Numbered from the stretch's first letter, positions 1-5,832 are shown. The stretch: DNA of 6,088 bases from Enterovirga sp. (GCA_028290385.1 JAQGJZ010000153.1:1-6088); one strand, 5' to 3'. Notes: generated by a model not told the origin, from the letters alone. Program-made: numbers and translations.

Positions 1-342
1 ACGATCGAGCTGACCTTCGTGAACGCCCCCGTCAACGGCTCGCCGCCGCGGGTCGTGCGGGACGTCGCCCTGCCCATGATGCGGCCGGAGGAGACCATCC
101 GGGGCGTGTCGGTCGCAGGGCTTCCGGTGCCCGTGAAGGAAAACGTGTTCCTGATCGGCCTGTCCGACCTGCGTGGGGACGTCGACCGCAACACCGAGCT
201 GCTGCTCAGGCGCAACTGGATGGAACTGCCGATCCGCTTCGCGTCAGGCCAGAAGGCCGCCCTCCTGTTCGACAAGGGCGTTTCGGGCGAGCGGGTGTTC
301 TACGACGCGTTTCGCGCCTGGGGCCAGTTGCCCGCGCAATAG
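1..342 (+). CDS. Unrecognised protein, C-terminal 113 residues (5' end outside window)
   Basis: The reading frame is open from the first base and ends at TAG 340-342, so this is the 3' part of a longer gene; the GTG at 19 is probably internal. The visible 113 residues contain no family motif I recognise. They are soluble-looking, with alternating hydrophobic and charged stretches (for example VKENVFLIGLSDLRGD followed by RNTELLLRRNWMELPI). There is no membrane segment or obvious catalytic signature. The segment ending in RVFYDAFRAWG looks like a C-terminal helix. Codon use is GC-rich like that of its neighbours, which supports real coding. It is convergent with rpoH, 21 bp away, so it is not part of the rpoH transcript. 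No function is proposed. Confidence 0.72.
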   Translation, partial: TIELTFVNAPVNGSPPRVVRDVALPMMRPEETIRGVSVAGLPVPVKENVFLIGLSDLRGDVDRNTELLLRRNWMELPIRFASGQKAALLFDKGVSGERVFYDAFRAWGQLPAQ

Positions 343-343
343 G

Positions 344-357
344 CCGGCGCCTGCCGG
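344..357. terminator. Small hairpin in the convergent gap
   Basis: CCGGC at 344-348 and GCCGG at 353-357 form a perfect 5-bp stem with a 4-nt loop, starting just after the stop of the plus-strand gene. There is no T run after it on either strand, so it is not a classic intrinsic terminator. Its place between two convergent stop codons suggests a role in 3'-end formation, together with the larger hairpin at 363-386. The function is inferred. Confidence 0.35.
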
Positions 358-362
358 GAGAT

Positions 363-386
363 CTCAGCCGGCCAGGGCCGGCTGAG
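363..386. terminator. Perfect 11-bp inverted repeat containing the rpoH stop codon
   Basis: CTCAGCCGGCC (363-373) and GGCCGGCTGAG (376-386) are exact reverse complements separated by two bases. In RNA this gives about 10 bp of stem with a 4-nt loop. The rpoH stop codon (TCA on the plus strand, 364-366) lies inside the left arm, and the last codons of rpoH make up the rest. No T tract follows in either direction. It may be a bidirectional terminator or an mRNA 3'-end stabiliser for the convergent pair; the structure is seen, the role is inferred. Confidence 0.5.
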
Positions 387-1257
387 GATGGGCCGCCTCG
401 CGGGCGGCCAGGTTCTTCTTCACGGCTTCCTGCACCTTCTCGAAGGCGCGGACCTCGATCTGGCGCACGCGCTCGCGCGACACGCCGAACTCGCCGGACA
501 GCTCCTCGAGCGTGATCGGGTCGTCCGCCAGCCGCCGCGCCTCGAAGATGCGCCGCTCGCGCGGATTGAGCACGTCGAGCGCCTGACGCAGGGCGGCCAG
601 GCGGTTCGAGCCCTCTTGGGCATTGGCGAGCACGGATTCCTGGGTCGCCGATTCGTCGACCAGCCAATCCTGCCACTCGCCTTCGCCTTCCTCGCGAAGC
701 GGGGCGTTCAGCGACACGTCCCCGCCGAGCCGGCGGTTCATGTCGACCACGTCCTGCTCGGTCACGCCGAGCTTGGTGGCGATCTGCTGCACCTGCTCGG
801 GCCGGAGGTCGCCCTCGTCGAGCGCCGAGATCTGCCCCTTCGCCTTGCGCAGGTTGAAGAACAGCTTCTTCTGGTTCGCGGTCGTGCCCATCTTCACGAG
901 CGACCACGAGCGCAGGATGTATTCCTGGATGGCGGCCTTGATCCACCACATCGCATAGGTCGCGAGGCGAAAACCCTTGTCAGGATCGAAGCGCTTGACG
1001 GCCTGCATCAGGCCGACATTCCCCTCGCTCACGACCTCGCTGATGGGCAGGCCGTAGCCGCGATAGCCCATGGCGATCTTGGCGACGAGCCGAAGATGCG
1101 AGGTCACGAGCTTGTGTGCGGCTTCGCGATCCCCATCTGATTGCCAGCGCTTGGCCAGAATGAACTCCTCGCTCGGCTCCAGCATGGGGAACCGGCGGAT
1201 TTCATTGAGATACCGCGACAGCCCGCCTTCGCCGGCGAGTACCGGTAGTGATGCCAT
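364..1257 (-). CDS. rpoH: RNA polymerase sigma-32 factor RpoH (heat-shock sigma factor)
   Basis: This cytoplasmic sigma factor directs RNA polymerase to heat-shock promoters (chaperones, proteases). The 297-residue product has normal family length. Seen in order: N-terminal region 1.2 (LSRYLNEIRRFPMLEPSEE, about 13-31); region 2 with the core-binding and -10-recognition helices (about 48-120, including ATYAMWWIKAAIQEYILRSW); the RpoH box QKKLFFNLR (129-137), which separates RpoH from RpoD and RpoS; and region 4.2 with a helix-turn-helix ending SRERVRQIEVRAFEKV (about 250-275) for -35 recognition. I chose ATG 1257 because AGGAGG lies 4 nt upstream (1262-1267) and family homology begins there; an in-frame GTG at 1326 would add 23 low-complexity residues. 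rluD lies upstream on the same strand, 172 bp away. The leader contains a GC-rich inverted repeat touching the Shine-Dalgarno, so control of translation is possible. Many alphaproteobacteria carry more than one rpoH; which paralogue this is cannot be told here. Confidence 0.97.
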   Translation of the reverse strand: MASLPVLAGEGGLSRYLNEIRRFPMLEPSEEFILAKRWQSDGDREAAHKLVTSHLRLVAKIAMGYRGYGLPISEVVSEGNVGLMQAVKRFDPDKGFRLATYAMWWIKAAIQEYILRSWSLVKMGTTANQKKLFFNLRKAKGQISALDEGDLRPEQVQQIATKLGVTEQDVVDMNRRLGGDVSLNAPLREEGEGEWQDWLVDESATQESVLANAQEGSNRLAALRQALDVLNPRERRIFEARRLADDPITLEELSGEFGVSRERVRQIEVRAFEKVQEAVKKNLAAREAAHPQPALAG

Positions 1258-1261
1258 GTTA

Positions 1262-1305
1262 CCTCCTCGGGGCCCCCCGTTGGAGCAGGCCCCACGGCGG
1301 CCCCG
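1262..1305 (-). promoter_or_regulatory. rpoH ribosome-binding site with adjacent leader hairpin
   Basis: On the minus strand a perfect AGGAGG (1262-1267) lies 4 nt before the rpoH ATG and fixes that start. Directly upstream, CGGGGCC (1299-1305) is complementary over 7 bp to GGCCCCG (1268-1274), with a 24-nt loop. A second GGGGCC (1288-1293) can pair with the same right arm over 6 bp with a 13-nt loop, so two alternative stems compete. The stem base abuts the Shine-Dalgarno without covering it. The pairings are seen; a regulatory effect on translation is inference. Confidence 0.5.
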
Positions 1306-1328
1306 TGCGGCGGCCGCGTGACCCACGC

Positions 1329-1356
1329 ATATAGTGATGGGGACCGTGGCTAAACA
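1329..1356 (-). promoter_or_regulatory. Weak promoter candidate for rpoH
   Basis: On the minus strand CTATAT (1329-1334) matches the usual alphaproteobacterial -10 form. The hexamer at -35 with a 16-bp spacer is TGTTTA (1351-1356), a poor match to TTGACA. CCCCAT just upstream of CTATAT also recalls a sigma-32 type -10 element, but no matching CTTGAAA-like -35 is present. Position is sensible: it would give a leader of roughly 65-70 nt that includes the hairpin at 1268-1305. Read-through from rluD is the alternative. Confidence 0.3.
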
Positions 1357-1429
1357 GGGGCGACGCCGTCTGCCGTTGCGGCCATAACGCGCCAGCGGGA
1401 CCTTCGTCTCAGCTTGGCAGCTGGTAAAT

Positions 1430-2431
1430 CTAGCGCTGTGCGGGACCGCACATCGCGAGAGCGTGCTGTAATCGCTGCAACTCTGGCGGGAGGTCGCTCT
1501 CGAAGCGCATCGTCGTGCCGGTGCGCGGATGCTCGAATTGCAGCAGCGTCGCGTGCAGCGCCTGGCGGCGCAGCGCTGCGAGCGCCTGCTTCGCCTCGTC
1601 CGGCAGCCTGGCCGCCTTGGTCTTGAAGGCCGCGCCGTACACGTCGTCGCCGAGAAGCGGGTGCTTCACAAAAGCGAGATGAACCCTGATTTGGTGCGTC
1701 CGGCCCGTCTCCAACTGGCAGCGAATGCGGCTTGCGACGGGTTCGGCCGCCCCAAAAACCTCCTCGACCGCGTAATGGGTCACTGCGTGGCGCCCGCGCC
1801 CCTCGGCGACTACGGCCATCTTCTCGCGATTGGCGTTGCTGCGCGCGATCGCGCCCTCGATCGTGCCGCGCCGCGGCTCGGGGAGCCCCCAGCAGAACGC
1901 CAGATAGGCGCGCTCGAGCGGTCCCGTGCGGCCGTGATCGGCGAATTGCTCGGCCAGCGCGCGGTGGGCGAGGTCGTTCTTGGCGACCACCAGGAGGCCG
2001 CTCGTGTCCTTGTCGAGCCGGTGCACGATCCCCGGCCGCATCACGCCCCCGATCCCGGAGAGGCTCGCGCCGCAATGGGCGAGCAGCGCGTTCACCAGCG
2101 TGCCGTTCTCGTTGCCCGCACCGGGATGGACCACGAGCCCGGCGGGCTTGTCGACCACGACGAGATCATCGTCCTCGTAGGCGATCTGCAGCGGGATTGT
2201 TTCGGCGGCAGGGGCGGCGGGTGCCGGCGGCGGCTCGTCCAGCACGATCTCCGCCCCGGCCGTTGCTTTGTGCGAGGGGTCGGAGACCAGGTCTCCGTCC
2301 AGCCGCACCTGACCCTGCCGGATCAACGCCTGCAGGCGTGAGCGCGACAGGTCGGGCCAGGCTGCGGCGAGAGCCCGGTCCAGCCGTTCCGGGGCAGCGT
2401 CGAGCTCAAGGATGTACTTGCGGATGGCCAT
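1430..2431 (-). CDS. rluD: RluD-type 23S rRNA pseudouridine synthase (RluA family)
   Basis: The enzyme isomerises uridine to pseudouridine in RNA; E. coli RluD acts at 1911, 1915 and 1917 of helix 69 in 23S rRNA. The 333-residue product is close to E. coli RluD in length. An N-terminal S4 RNA-binding domain is visible (about 16-66, RLDRALAAAWPDLSRSRLQ). A Pro/Ala-rich linker follows (67-77), then the catalytic domain with DLVVVDKPAGLVVHPG (89-104) and the signature HRLDKDTSGLLVVAK (137-151), in which Asp140 is the expected catalytic aspartate. The conserved RTHQIRVHLA and HPLLGDDVYG segments lie further on. The ATG at 2431 has only a weak Shine-Dalgarno, but the S4 domain begins at the expected distance. 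rpoH follows on the same strand, an arrangement common in alphaproteobacteria. RluD versus RluC specificity is judged from the overall architecture and could be wrong. Confidence 0.93.
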   Translation of the reverse strand: MAIRKYILELDAAPERLDRALAAAWPDLSRSRLQALIRQGQVRLDGDLVSDPSHKATAGAEIVLDEPPPAPAAPAAETIPLQIAYEDDDLVVVDKPAGLVVHPGAGNENGTLVNALLAHCGASLSGIGGVMRPGIVHRLDKDTSGLLVVAKNDLAHRALAEQFADHGRTGPLERAYLAFCWGLPEPRRGTIEGAIARSNANREKMAVVAEGRGRHAVTHYAVEEVFGAAEPVASRIRCQLETGRTHQIRVHLAFVKHPLLGDDVYGAAFKTKAARLPDEAKQALAALRRQALHATLLQFEHPRTGTTMRFESDLPPELQRLQHALAMCGPAQR

Positions 2432-2483
2432 GTGCCGGCGTGGAGCGTGCTGATGCCGGGCCGCGTGTCAGAAACCGTGCCCG

Positions 2484-2518
2484 GGCGGCGGACGATGTGC
2501 GAAGCAACGACCGCCGCC
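2484..2518. repeat. 8-bp inverted repeat in the rluD upstream region
   Basis: GGCGGCGG (2484-2491) and CCGCCGCC (2511-2518) are exact reverse complements around a 19-nt loop. It lies 50-90 bp upstream of the rluD start and could form a leader hairpin or serve as a binding site. In DNA this GC-rich such a repeat can arise by chance. Confidence 0.35.
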
Positions 2519-2740
2519 GGACCTTTACCAGGTCGATGCTGCTCGGCTGTCACGTCGTCGACGAACCCGCACTCTAGCAGATCCGCAAACGAGTTCCAGA
2601 ACGAGCGCGGCTGCGGCCCACTCGGCCACTGGCCCTCGCTCCGCGCGAAAGCTACTTAGATCTGACACGCGGCGGCGGGCCGGCAGCCCCGGCTTGGGCG
2701 CCGAGGACCAACGGTGGCCGATTGCCTGACCGGGCGGGTG

Positions 2741-2746
2741 AGGGAG
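2741..2746 (+). promoter_or_regulatory. Ribosome-binding site that decides the aminotransferase start
   Basis: AGGGAG lies 8 nt before GTG 2755. The other in-frame starts are TTG 2722, with no clear Shine-Dalgarno, and GTG 2746, which overlaps this motif. Spacing therefore favours 2755. Confidence 0.5.
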
Positions 2747-2754
2747 TGCGCTTC

Positions 2755-3984
2755 GTGAGCGACTGGTTCGGCGAGATCGACCCTCCGCAAAGGCTCCTGA
2801 TGGGCCCCGGCCCGGTGAACGCGCACCCACGCGTGCTGCGCGCCATGTCGGCCGATCTCCTCGGGCAATTCGACCCCGAGATGACGGCCTACATGAACCA
2901 GGTCATGCAACTCTACCGCCCCATCTTCGGGACGGAGAACCGCTGGACGTTTCTGATCGACGGCACCGCGCGCGCCGCGATCGAGGCCGCGCTCGTCAGC
3001 CTGGTTGCGCCGGGCGAGCGCGTTCTGGTGGTCAATTTCGGCCGCTTCGGGCTGCTGCTGCGGGAGATCCTGGAGCGCGTCGGCGCGGTTATCGAGACGG
3101 TGGACGCCGCCTGGGGCGAAGTGGTCCCCCTCGATGCGATCGGGGCCGCGATGGCGCGGTTCGCGCCAAAGCTCGTAGCAACCGTCCATGGGGATACCTC
3201 CACGACCATGGCTCAGCCGCTCGACGGGCTCGGCGCGCTGTGCCGGGATTACGGTGCGCTCTCCTATGTGGACGCGACCGCGACCATCGGCGGGATGGAG
3301 ATCGCGGCCGACCGCTGGGGCGTCGACGTCGTCACGGGCGGGCTGCAGAAATGCCTCGGCGGCCCTTCCGGCTCGTCGCCCATCACGGTGTCGGACGCCG
3401 CGGCGGCACGCATCTTCGCGCGCCGGCACGTCGAACGGGGCATCCGCGCCGATGATCTGGATGACGCCGACGGGCCGCGGATCGGGTCGAACTATTTCGA
3501 TCTGGCCATGATCATGGATTACTGGTCGGAGAAGCGCCTCAACCACCATACGGAGGCGACCACCATGCTCTACGGGGCGCGGGAATGCGCGCGCGTGGTG
3601 CTGTCCGAAGGGCTCCCGGCGCGCTTCGCCCGCCATGCGGCGGCGGGCCGGGCCGTCACGGCCGGCGCACGCGCCATGGGCCTCACGGTGTTCGGCGACG
3701 ACCGCTACCGCATGACCAACGTCACCGGCATCCTCATCCCGGACGGGGTGGACGGCGAGGCCGTCCGGCGGCGCATGCGGGAGGATTACCAGATCGAGAT
3801 CGGGACGGCCTTCGGGCCGCTGTCCGGCAAGGTGTGGCGCATCGGAGCGATGGGCTACAACGCCATGAAGCACAAAGTCCTGATCACGCTCGGCGCTCTC
3901 GAAGCGGTTTTGCGCGCCTCGGGACATCCGACGCCGCCCGGCGCCGGCGTTGATGCTGCCCTGCAGGCCTGGAACGAGACCTGA
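2755..3984 (+). CDS. pucG: Class V aminotransferase, likely (S)-ureidoglycine-glyoxylate aminotransferase (PucG type)
   Basis: This is a fold-type I, PLP-dependent enzyme of the alanine/serine-glyoxylate aminotransferase family. In the purine/allantoin route PucG moves the amino group of (S)-ureidoglycine to glyoxylate, giving oxalurate and glycine. With start GTG 2755 it has 409 residues, normal for the family. Seen: N-terminal RLLMGPGPVN; HGDTSTT (145-151), equivalent to the HGESS-type loop of alanine-glyoxylate aminotransferase; YVDATATIGG with Asp173, expected to pair with the PLP ring nitrogen; GGLQKCLGGPSG with Lys199, the expected Schiff-base lysine; and Arg362 in VWRIGAMGYN, expected to hold the substrate carboxylate. 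The stretch SNYFDLAMIMDYW followed by RLNHHTEAT, with Asn263, resembles ureidoglycine aminotransferases rather than the mammalian enzyme and is my main reason for the PucG call. The neighbours do not confirm purine catabolism, so serine- or alanine-glyoxylate aminotransferase remains possible. It is convergent with the downstream transporter gene. Confidence 0.8.
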   Translation: MSDWFGEIDPPQRLLMGPGPVNAHPRVLRAMSADLLGQFDPEMTAYMNQVMQLYRPIFGTENRWTFLIDGTARAAIEAALVSLVAPGERVLVVNFGRFGLLLREILERVGAVIETVDAAWGEVVPLDAIGAAMARFAPKLVATVHGDTSTTMAQPLDGLGALCRDYGALSYVDATATIGGMEIAADRWGVDVVTGGLQKCLGGPSGSSPITVSDAAAARIFARRHVERGIRADDLDDADGPRIGSNYFDLAMIMDYWSEKRLNHHTEATTMLYGARECARVVLSEGLPARFARHAAAGRAVTAGARAMGLTVFGDDRYRMTNVTGILIPDGVDGEAVRRRMREDYQIEIGTAFGPLSGKVWRIGAMGYNAMKHKVLITLGALEAVLRASGHPTPPGAGVDAALQAWNET

Positions 3985-3987
3985 CGG

Positions 3988-4022
3988 CAGGGCGGAGGCG
4001 GCGGGATACCCGCCACCCCCTG
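3988..4022. terminator. Probable bidirectional terminator hairpin
   Basis: GGCGGG (4000-4005), loop ATA and CCCGCC (4009-4014) form a perfect 6-bp stem. CAGGG (3988-3992) and CCCTG (4018-4022) can form an outer helix around it. It sits in the 69-bp gap between two convergent stop codons, where a shared terminator is expected. No T tract follows on either strand, so strong intrinsic termination is not assured. Confidence 0.5.
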
Positions 4023-4042
4023 TCGCCTCACATCGGCTGCGC

Positions 4043-4055
4043 GACGGCTGCCGTC
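4043..4055. terminator. Hairpin overlapping the stop codon of the binding-protein gene
   Basis: GACGG (4043-4047) and CCGTC (4051-4055) are perfect complements around the loop CTG. The right arm covers two bases of the stop codon (4054-4056) of the minus-strand gene. It is short and has no T tract. It is the second case in this window of a stop codon inside a hairpin. Confidence 0.3.
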
Positions 4056-5223
4056 ACTGCGCCATGCGGGTGTCGAGCAGGTTCCACTTCTTGTCCCGGG
4101 CCTCGACGATGTAGATCGGCTTGATCATGTCGCGCTCGGCGTTGAACGTCAGCGGCCCTTCGACGCCCGGGAACTCCTTCAGGGTCATGAGCGCGTCGCG
4201 CAGCTGCTTGCGCTCGTCCGCGACCTTCGCGGCGTCGCCCGTGATGTTCGCGCGCTTCATCGCCTCCGCGTAGAGCAGGACGATGTCGTAGGACGCCGCA
4301 TCCATCTGGTTCGGCTCCGTCCGCTGGTAATTCGCGGCCTTGGCGCGCTTGCCGAACTCGGCCGCAAAGGCGCGCGTGCGGTCATTCACGTCGGCGAAAT
4401 ACGTGGTGCCGATCGTCAGGCCGTCGCCGGCGCCATCCATGCGGGCGGGGAGGTCCGGATCGGCGACCGTCGCGCCGCCGATGATCCGGCTCTTCAGCCC
4501 TTGCCGCTTCGCTTCCTTGGCGAGGTTGATCGCGGCCTCCGGCGGCGAGCCCAGGCCCACGATGTCGACGTTGAGCCGCACGAGCTGCGACACCTGCGGG
4601 GACAGGTCGAACGCGTTGTACTGGAAGTCGGTCGTGCCCTGGACGGGGAGCCCGTACTTCTTGAACACGCTCGGCAGGACGGCGGTGCCGACCGATTTCG
4701 ACACGATGTCGTCCGTCGCAAACGCGATCGCCGCGGTGGCCGCGGGCAGCTTCTTGTCCTTCAGGGTCGCCAGGACCTGGTCGATGATCACGCCTTCATC
4801 GGTCGTGTTGCGGAACGCGAACTGGAACCCCTTGGTCAGTCCGGGCGCCGAGGAGGACATCGACATCTGCGTGATGCTGAGGCGTTCGCCCGCCGGGAAG
4901 GCGACCCGAACCTCGCTCGAGCTGAACGGACCGATCACGGCCAGCGCCTTGTCGTCTTCCGCGAACTGGCGGACGGCGAGGGCGGCCTGCTTGGGATCGC
5001 CGCCCGTGTCGAACCTGACGACGCGCAGCTTTTTCCCGTTCACGCCGCCCTTGTCGTTGATCTCCTGAACCGCGATCTCGACCGCGATCTCGTTGGCGCT
5101 CGCCAGGCTCACATAGGGCCCGGTCTTCGCCGTCGAGAAGCCGAGAACGAGATCCTGCGCGGCGGCGGGCACGGCAGCCATCGCGAGGGACAGCGCGGCA
5201 CCCAAACTCAGTCTCGATCTCAT
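4054..5223 (-). CDS. Periplasmic substrate-binding protein of a branched-chain amino acid-type ABC transporter
   Basis: This 389-residue protein should bind a small ligand in the periplasm and deliver it to an ABC permease of the LivHMGF type. A Sec signal peptide is clear: MRSR, a hydrophobic core (5-18) and AAA before Gln23, giving likely cleavage between 22 and 23. The mature part shows the Peripla_BP_6 layout: LGFSTAKTGPY (27-37), the VQEINDKGGVNGKKL helix and turn (52-66), DPKQAA (76-81), and the lobe-1 ligand loops IGPFSSSEV (97-105) and SMSSSAPGLT (121-130). I chose ATG 5223 because GGAGGG lies 5 nt upstream (5229-5234) and the signal peptide begins there. No permease or ATPase gene is in view, and it is the last gene before a convergent one, so partners must lie upstream of the window or elsewhere. 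Family members bind amino acids, amides, urea or aromatic acids; the ligand cannot be assigned. Association with the monooxygenase/cupin pair suggests an aromatic or heterocyclic ligand (inference). Confidence 0.92.
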   Translation of the reverse strand: MRSRLSLGAALSLAMAAVPAAAQDLVLGFSTAKTGPYVSLASANEIAVEIAVQEINDKGGVNGKKLRVVRFDTGGDPKQAALAVRQFAEDDKALAVIGPFSSSEVRVAFPAGERLSITQMSMSSSAPGLTKGFQFAFRNTTDEGVIIDQVLATLKDKKLPAATAAIAFATDDIVSKSVGTAVLPSVFKKYGLPVQGTTDFQYNAFDLSPQVSQLVRLNVDIVGLGSPPEAAINLAKEAKRQGLKSRIIGGATVADPDLPARMDGAGDGLTIGTTYFADVNDRTRAFAAEFGKRAKAANYQRTEPNQMDAASYDIVLLYAEAMKRANITGDAAKVADERKQLRDALMTLKEFPGVEGPLTFNAERDMIKPIYIVEARDKKWNLLDTRMAQ

Positions 5224-5262
5224 GGCTACCCTCCGGTGATGATTTTTGAAACTAGCTAATCC

Positions 5263-5292
5263 AGTTAGGTACGTCCGGCCTCGTGCGGTCAA
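5263..5292 (-). promoter_or_regulatory. Candidate promoter for the binding-protein gene
   Basis: On the minus strand TTGACC (5287-5292, preceded by C) matches the alphaproteobacterial CTTGAC -35 element. With an 18-bp spacer it is followed by CTAACT (5263-5268), a 4 of 6 match to CTATAT. Transcription would start near 5256, about 33 nt before the ATG. TCCGGC/GCCGGA (5293-5298 and 5274-5279) form a 6-bp inverted repeat flanking the -35 and spacer, a possible operator. All of this is inference from motif matches. Confidence 0.4.
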
Positions 5293-5334
5293 GCCGGAGA
5301 TTACGGCGCTGTGCTCTCGAAACGGGCAGTGTTG

Positions 5335-5832
5335 TCAGTCGCGATCGGCCGGAATGAAGCGCTGGCGCGCCTGGATCTCTCCCACATTGTCGGGGCGCGG
5401 GAAGGGGGCGGGCATGGGCTCGCCGATGCGGCGAGGCCGGCCGATGGCCTCGAACCAGTCTTCCAGGCCGGCGGGCGAGATGACCCACATGAGCCGCATC
5501 TGACTCGCGCCGGTATTGACGACCTTGTGCTGCACGCCGCGGCCGATGAGCAGCATGCTCTCCTCGACCAGCGCATGGCGCTCGTCGCCGAGCTCGGCGT
5601 AGCCCTCGCCCCGGTAGCAGAACAGGATCTCGTGGCTTCGCTCATGCGCGTGCCGCCGAATGTGCGTGCCCGGCTCGAGCACCTGGATGCCTGTCGCCAG
5701 ATTGTCGTAGGGCGAATTGTACGGCGTGATCTTGGCCGTGATGTAGCCGGTGGAGGGCAGGGGCTGCCAGAAGGAGCGGCCGTCCTCGGGCGCGAGCGCC
5801 AGGGCGACGCCCTTGGTGAAGTCGTTCTGCAT
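5335..5832 (-). CDS. Single-domain cupin protein, probably metal-binding
   Basis: This is a 165-residue cytoplasmic beta-barrel protein with no signal peptide. Cupin motif 1 is complete, G(X5)HXH(X4)E(X6)G, from Gly55 to Gly75, with His61, His63 and Glu68 as expected metal ligands. Motif 2 gives the fourth ligand, His102, in GRGVQHKVVN (97-106); the usual proline of this motif is replaced by Gly97. All four ligands are present, so an active metal site (dioxygenase, isomerase or small-molecule sensor) is plausible. A C-terminal extension of about 50 residues (from about 115) has a short helix-like WFEAIG segment and a Pro-rich part. ATG 5832 has GGGAGGA 6 nt upstream (5839-5845). It starts 14 bp after the stop of the HpaB-like gene, so the two are very likely one operon and may act on the same substrate. 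The exact reaction is not recognisable. Confidence 0.9.
   Translation of the reverse strand: MQNDFTKGVALALAPEDGRSFWQPLPSTGYITAKITPYNSPYDNLATGIQVLEPGTHIRRHAHERSHEILFCYRGEGYAELGDERHALVEESMLLIGRGVQHKVVNTGASQMRLMWVISPAGLEDWFEAIGRPRRIGEPMPAPFPRPDNVGEIQARQRFIPADRD

Larger units (their letters stand above)
2432..2754. other. Divergent intergenic region, apparently non-coding
   Basis: This stretch separates the divergent rluD and aminotransferase genes and should hold promoters for both. Short open frames cross it but have no plausible start with ribosome-binding site and no recognisable product. I see no good TTGAC/CTATAT pair in either direction and no RNA gene. Two inverted repeats stand out: an 8-bp one at 2484-2518 (separate entry) and GACCT/AGGTC at 2520-2524 and 2530-2534. 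Confidence 0.6.

Noticed and set aside
388..1140. Plus-strand open frame opposite rpoH
   Set aside because: It is antisense to a clear sigma factor gene. The product is a low-complexity mix of Leu, Arg and His with no ribosome-binding site or family signature.
1258..1326. A longer RpoH starting at GTG 1326
   Set aside because: The extra 23 residues are Gly/Arg/Ala-rich, precede the normal RpoH N-terminus, and would place the perfect AGGAGG inside the coding region.
1410..1423. CAGCT/AGCTG hairpin just after the rluD stop as a terminator
   Set aside because: It has only a 5-bp stem and no T tract; too weak to call, and rluD may read through into rpoH.
2432..2553. Short minus-strand open frame overlapping the rluD start as a small upstream gene
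   Set aside because: It runs out of frame deep into rluD, has no ribosome-binding site and no recognisable product.
1350..2577. Several long open frames overlapping rluD on both strands
   Set aside because: They are Arg/Ala/Pro-rich shadow translations of a GC-rich gene whose true frame carries the S4 domain and the HRLD motif.
2656..3927. Long open frame of 423 codons on the minus strand, opposite the aminotransferase gene
   Set aside because: It mirrors the plus-strand gene, which has full motif support. The translation is rich in His, Arg and Asp with no motif, as expected for the antisense of GC-rich coding DNA.
4501..5259. Plus-strand open frame opposite the binding-protein gene
   Set aside because: The minus-strand frame has a signal peptide, a good Shine-Dalgarno and family motifs. 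The plus-strand product is Arg-rich and without motifs.
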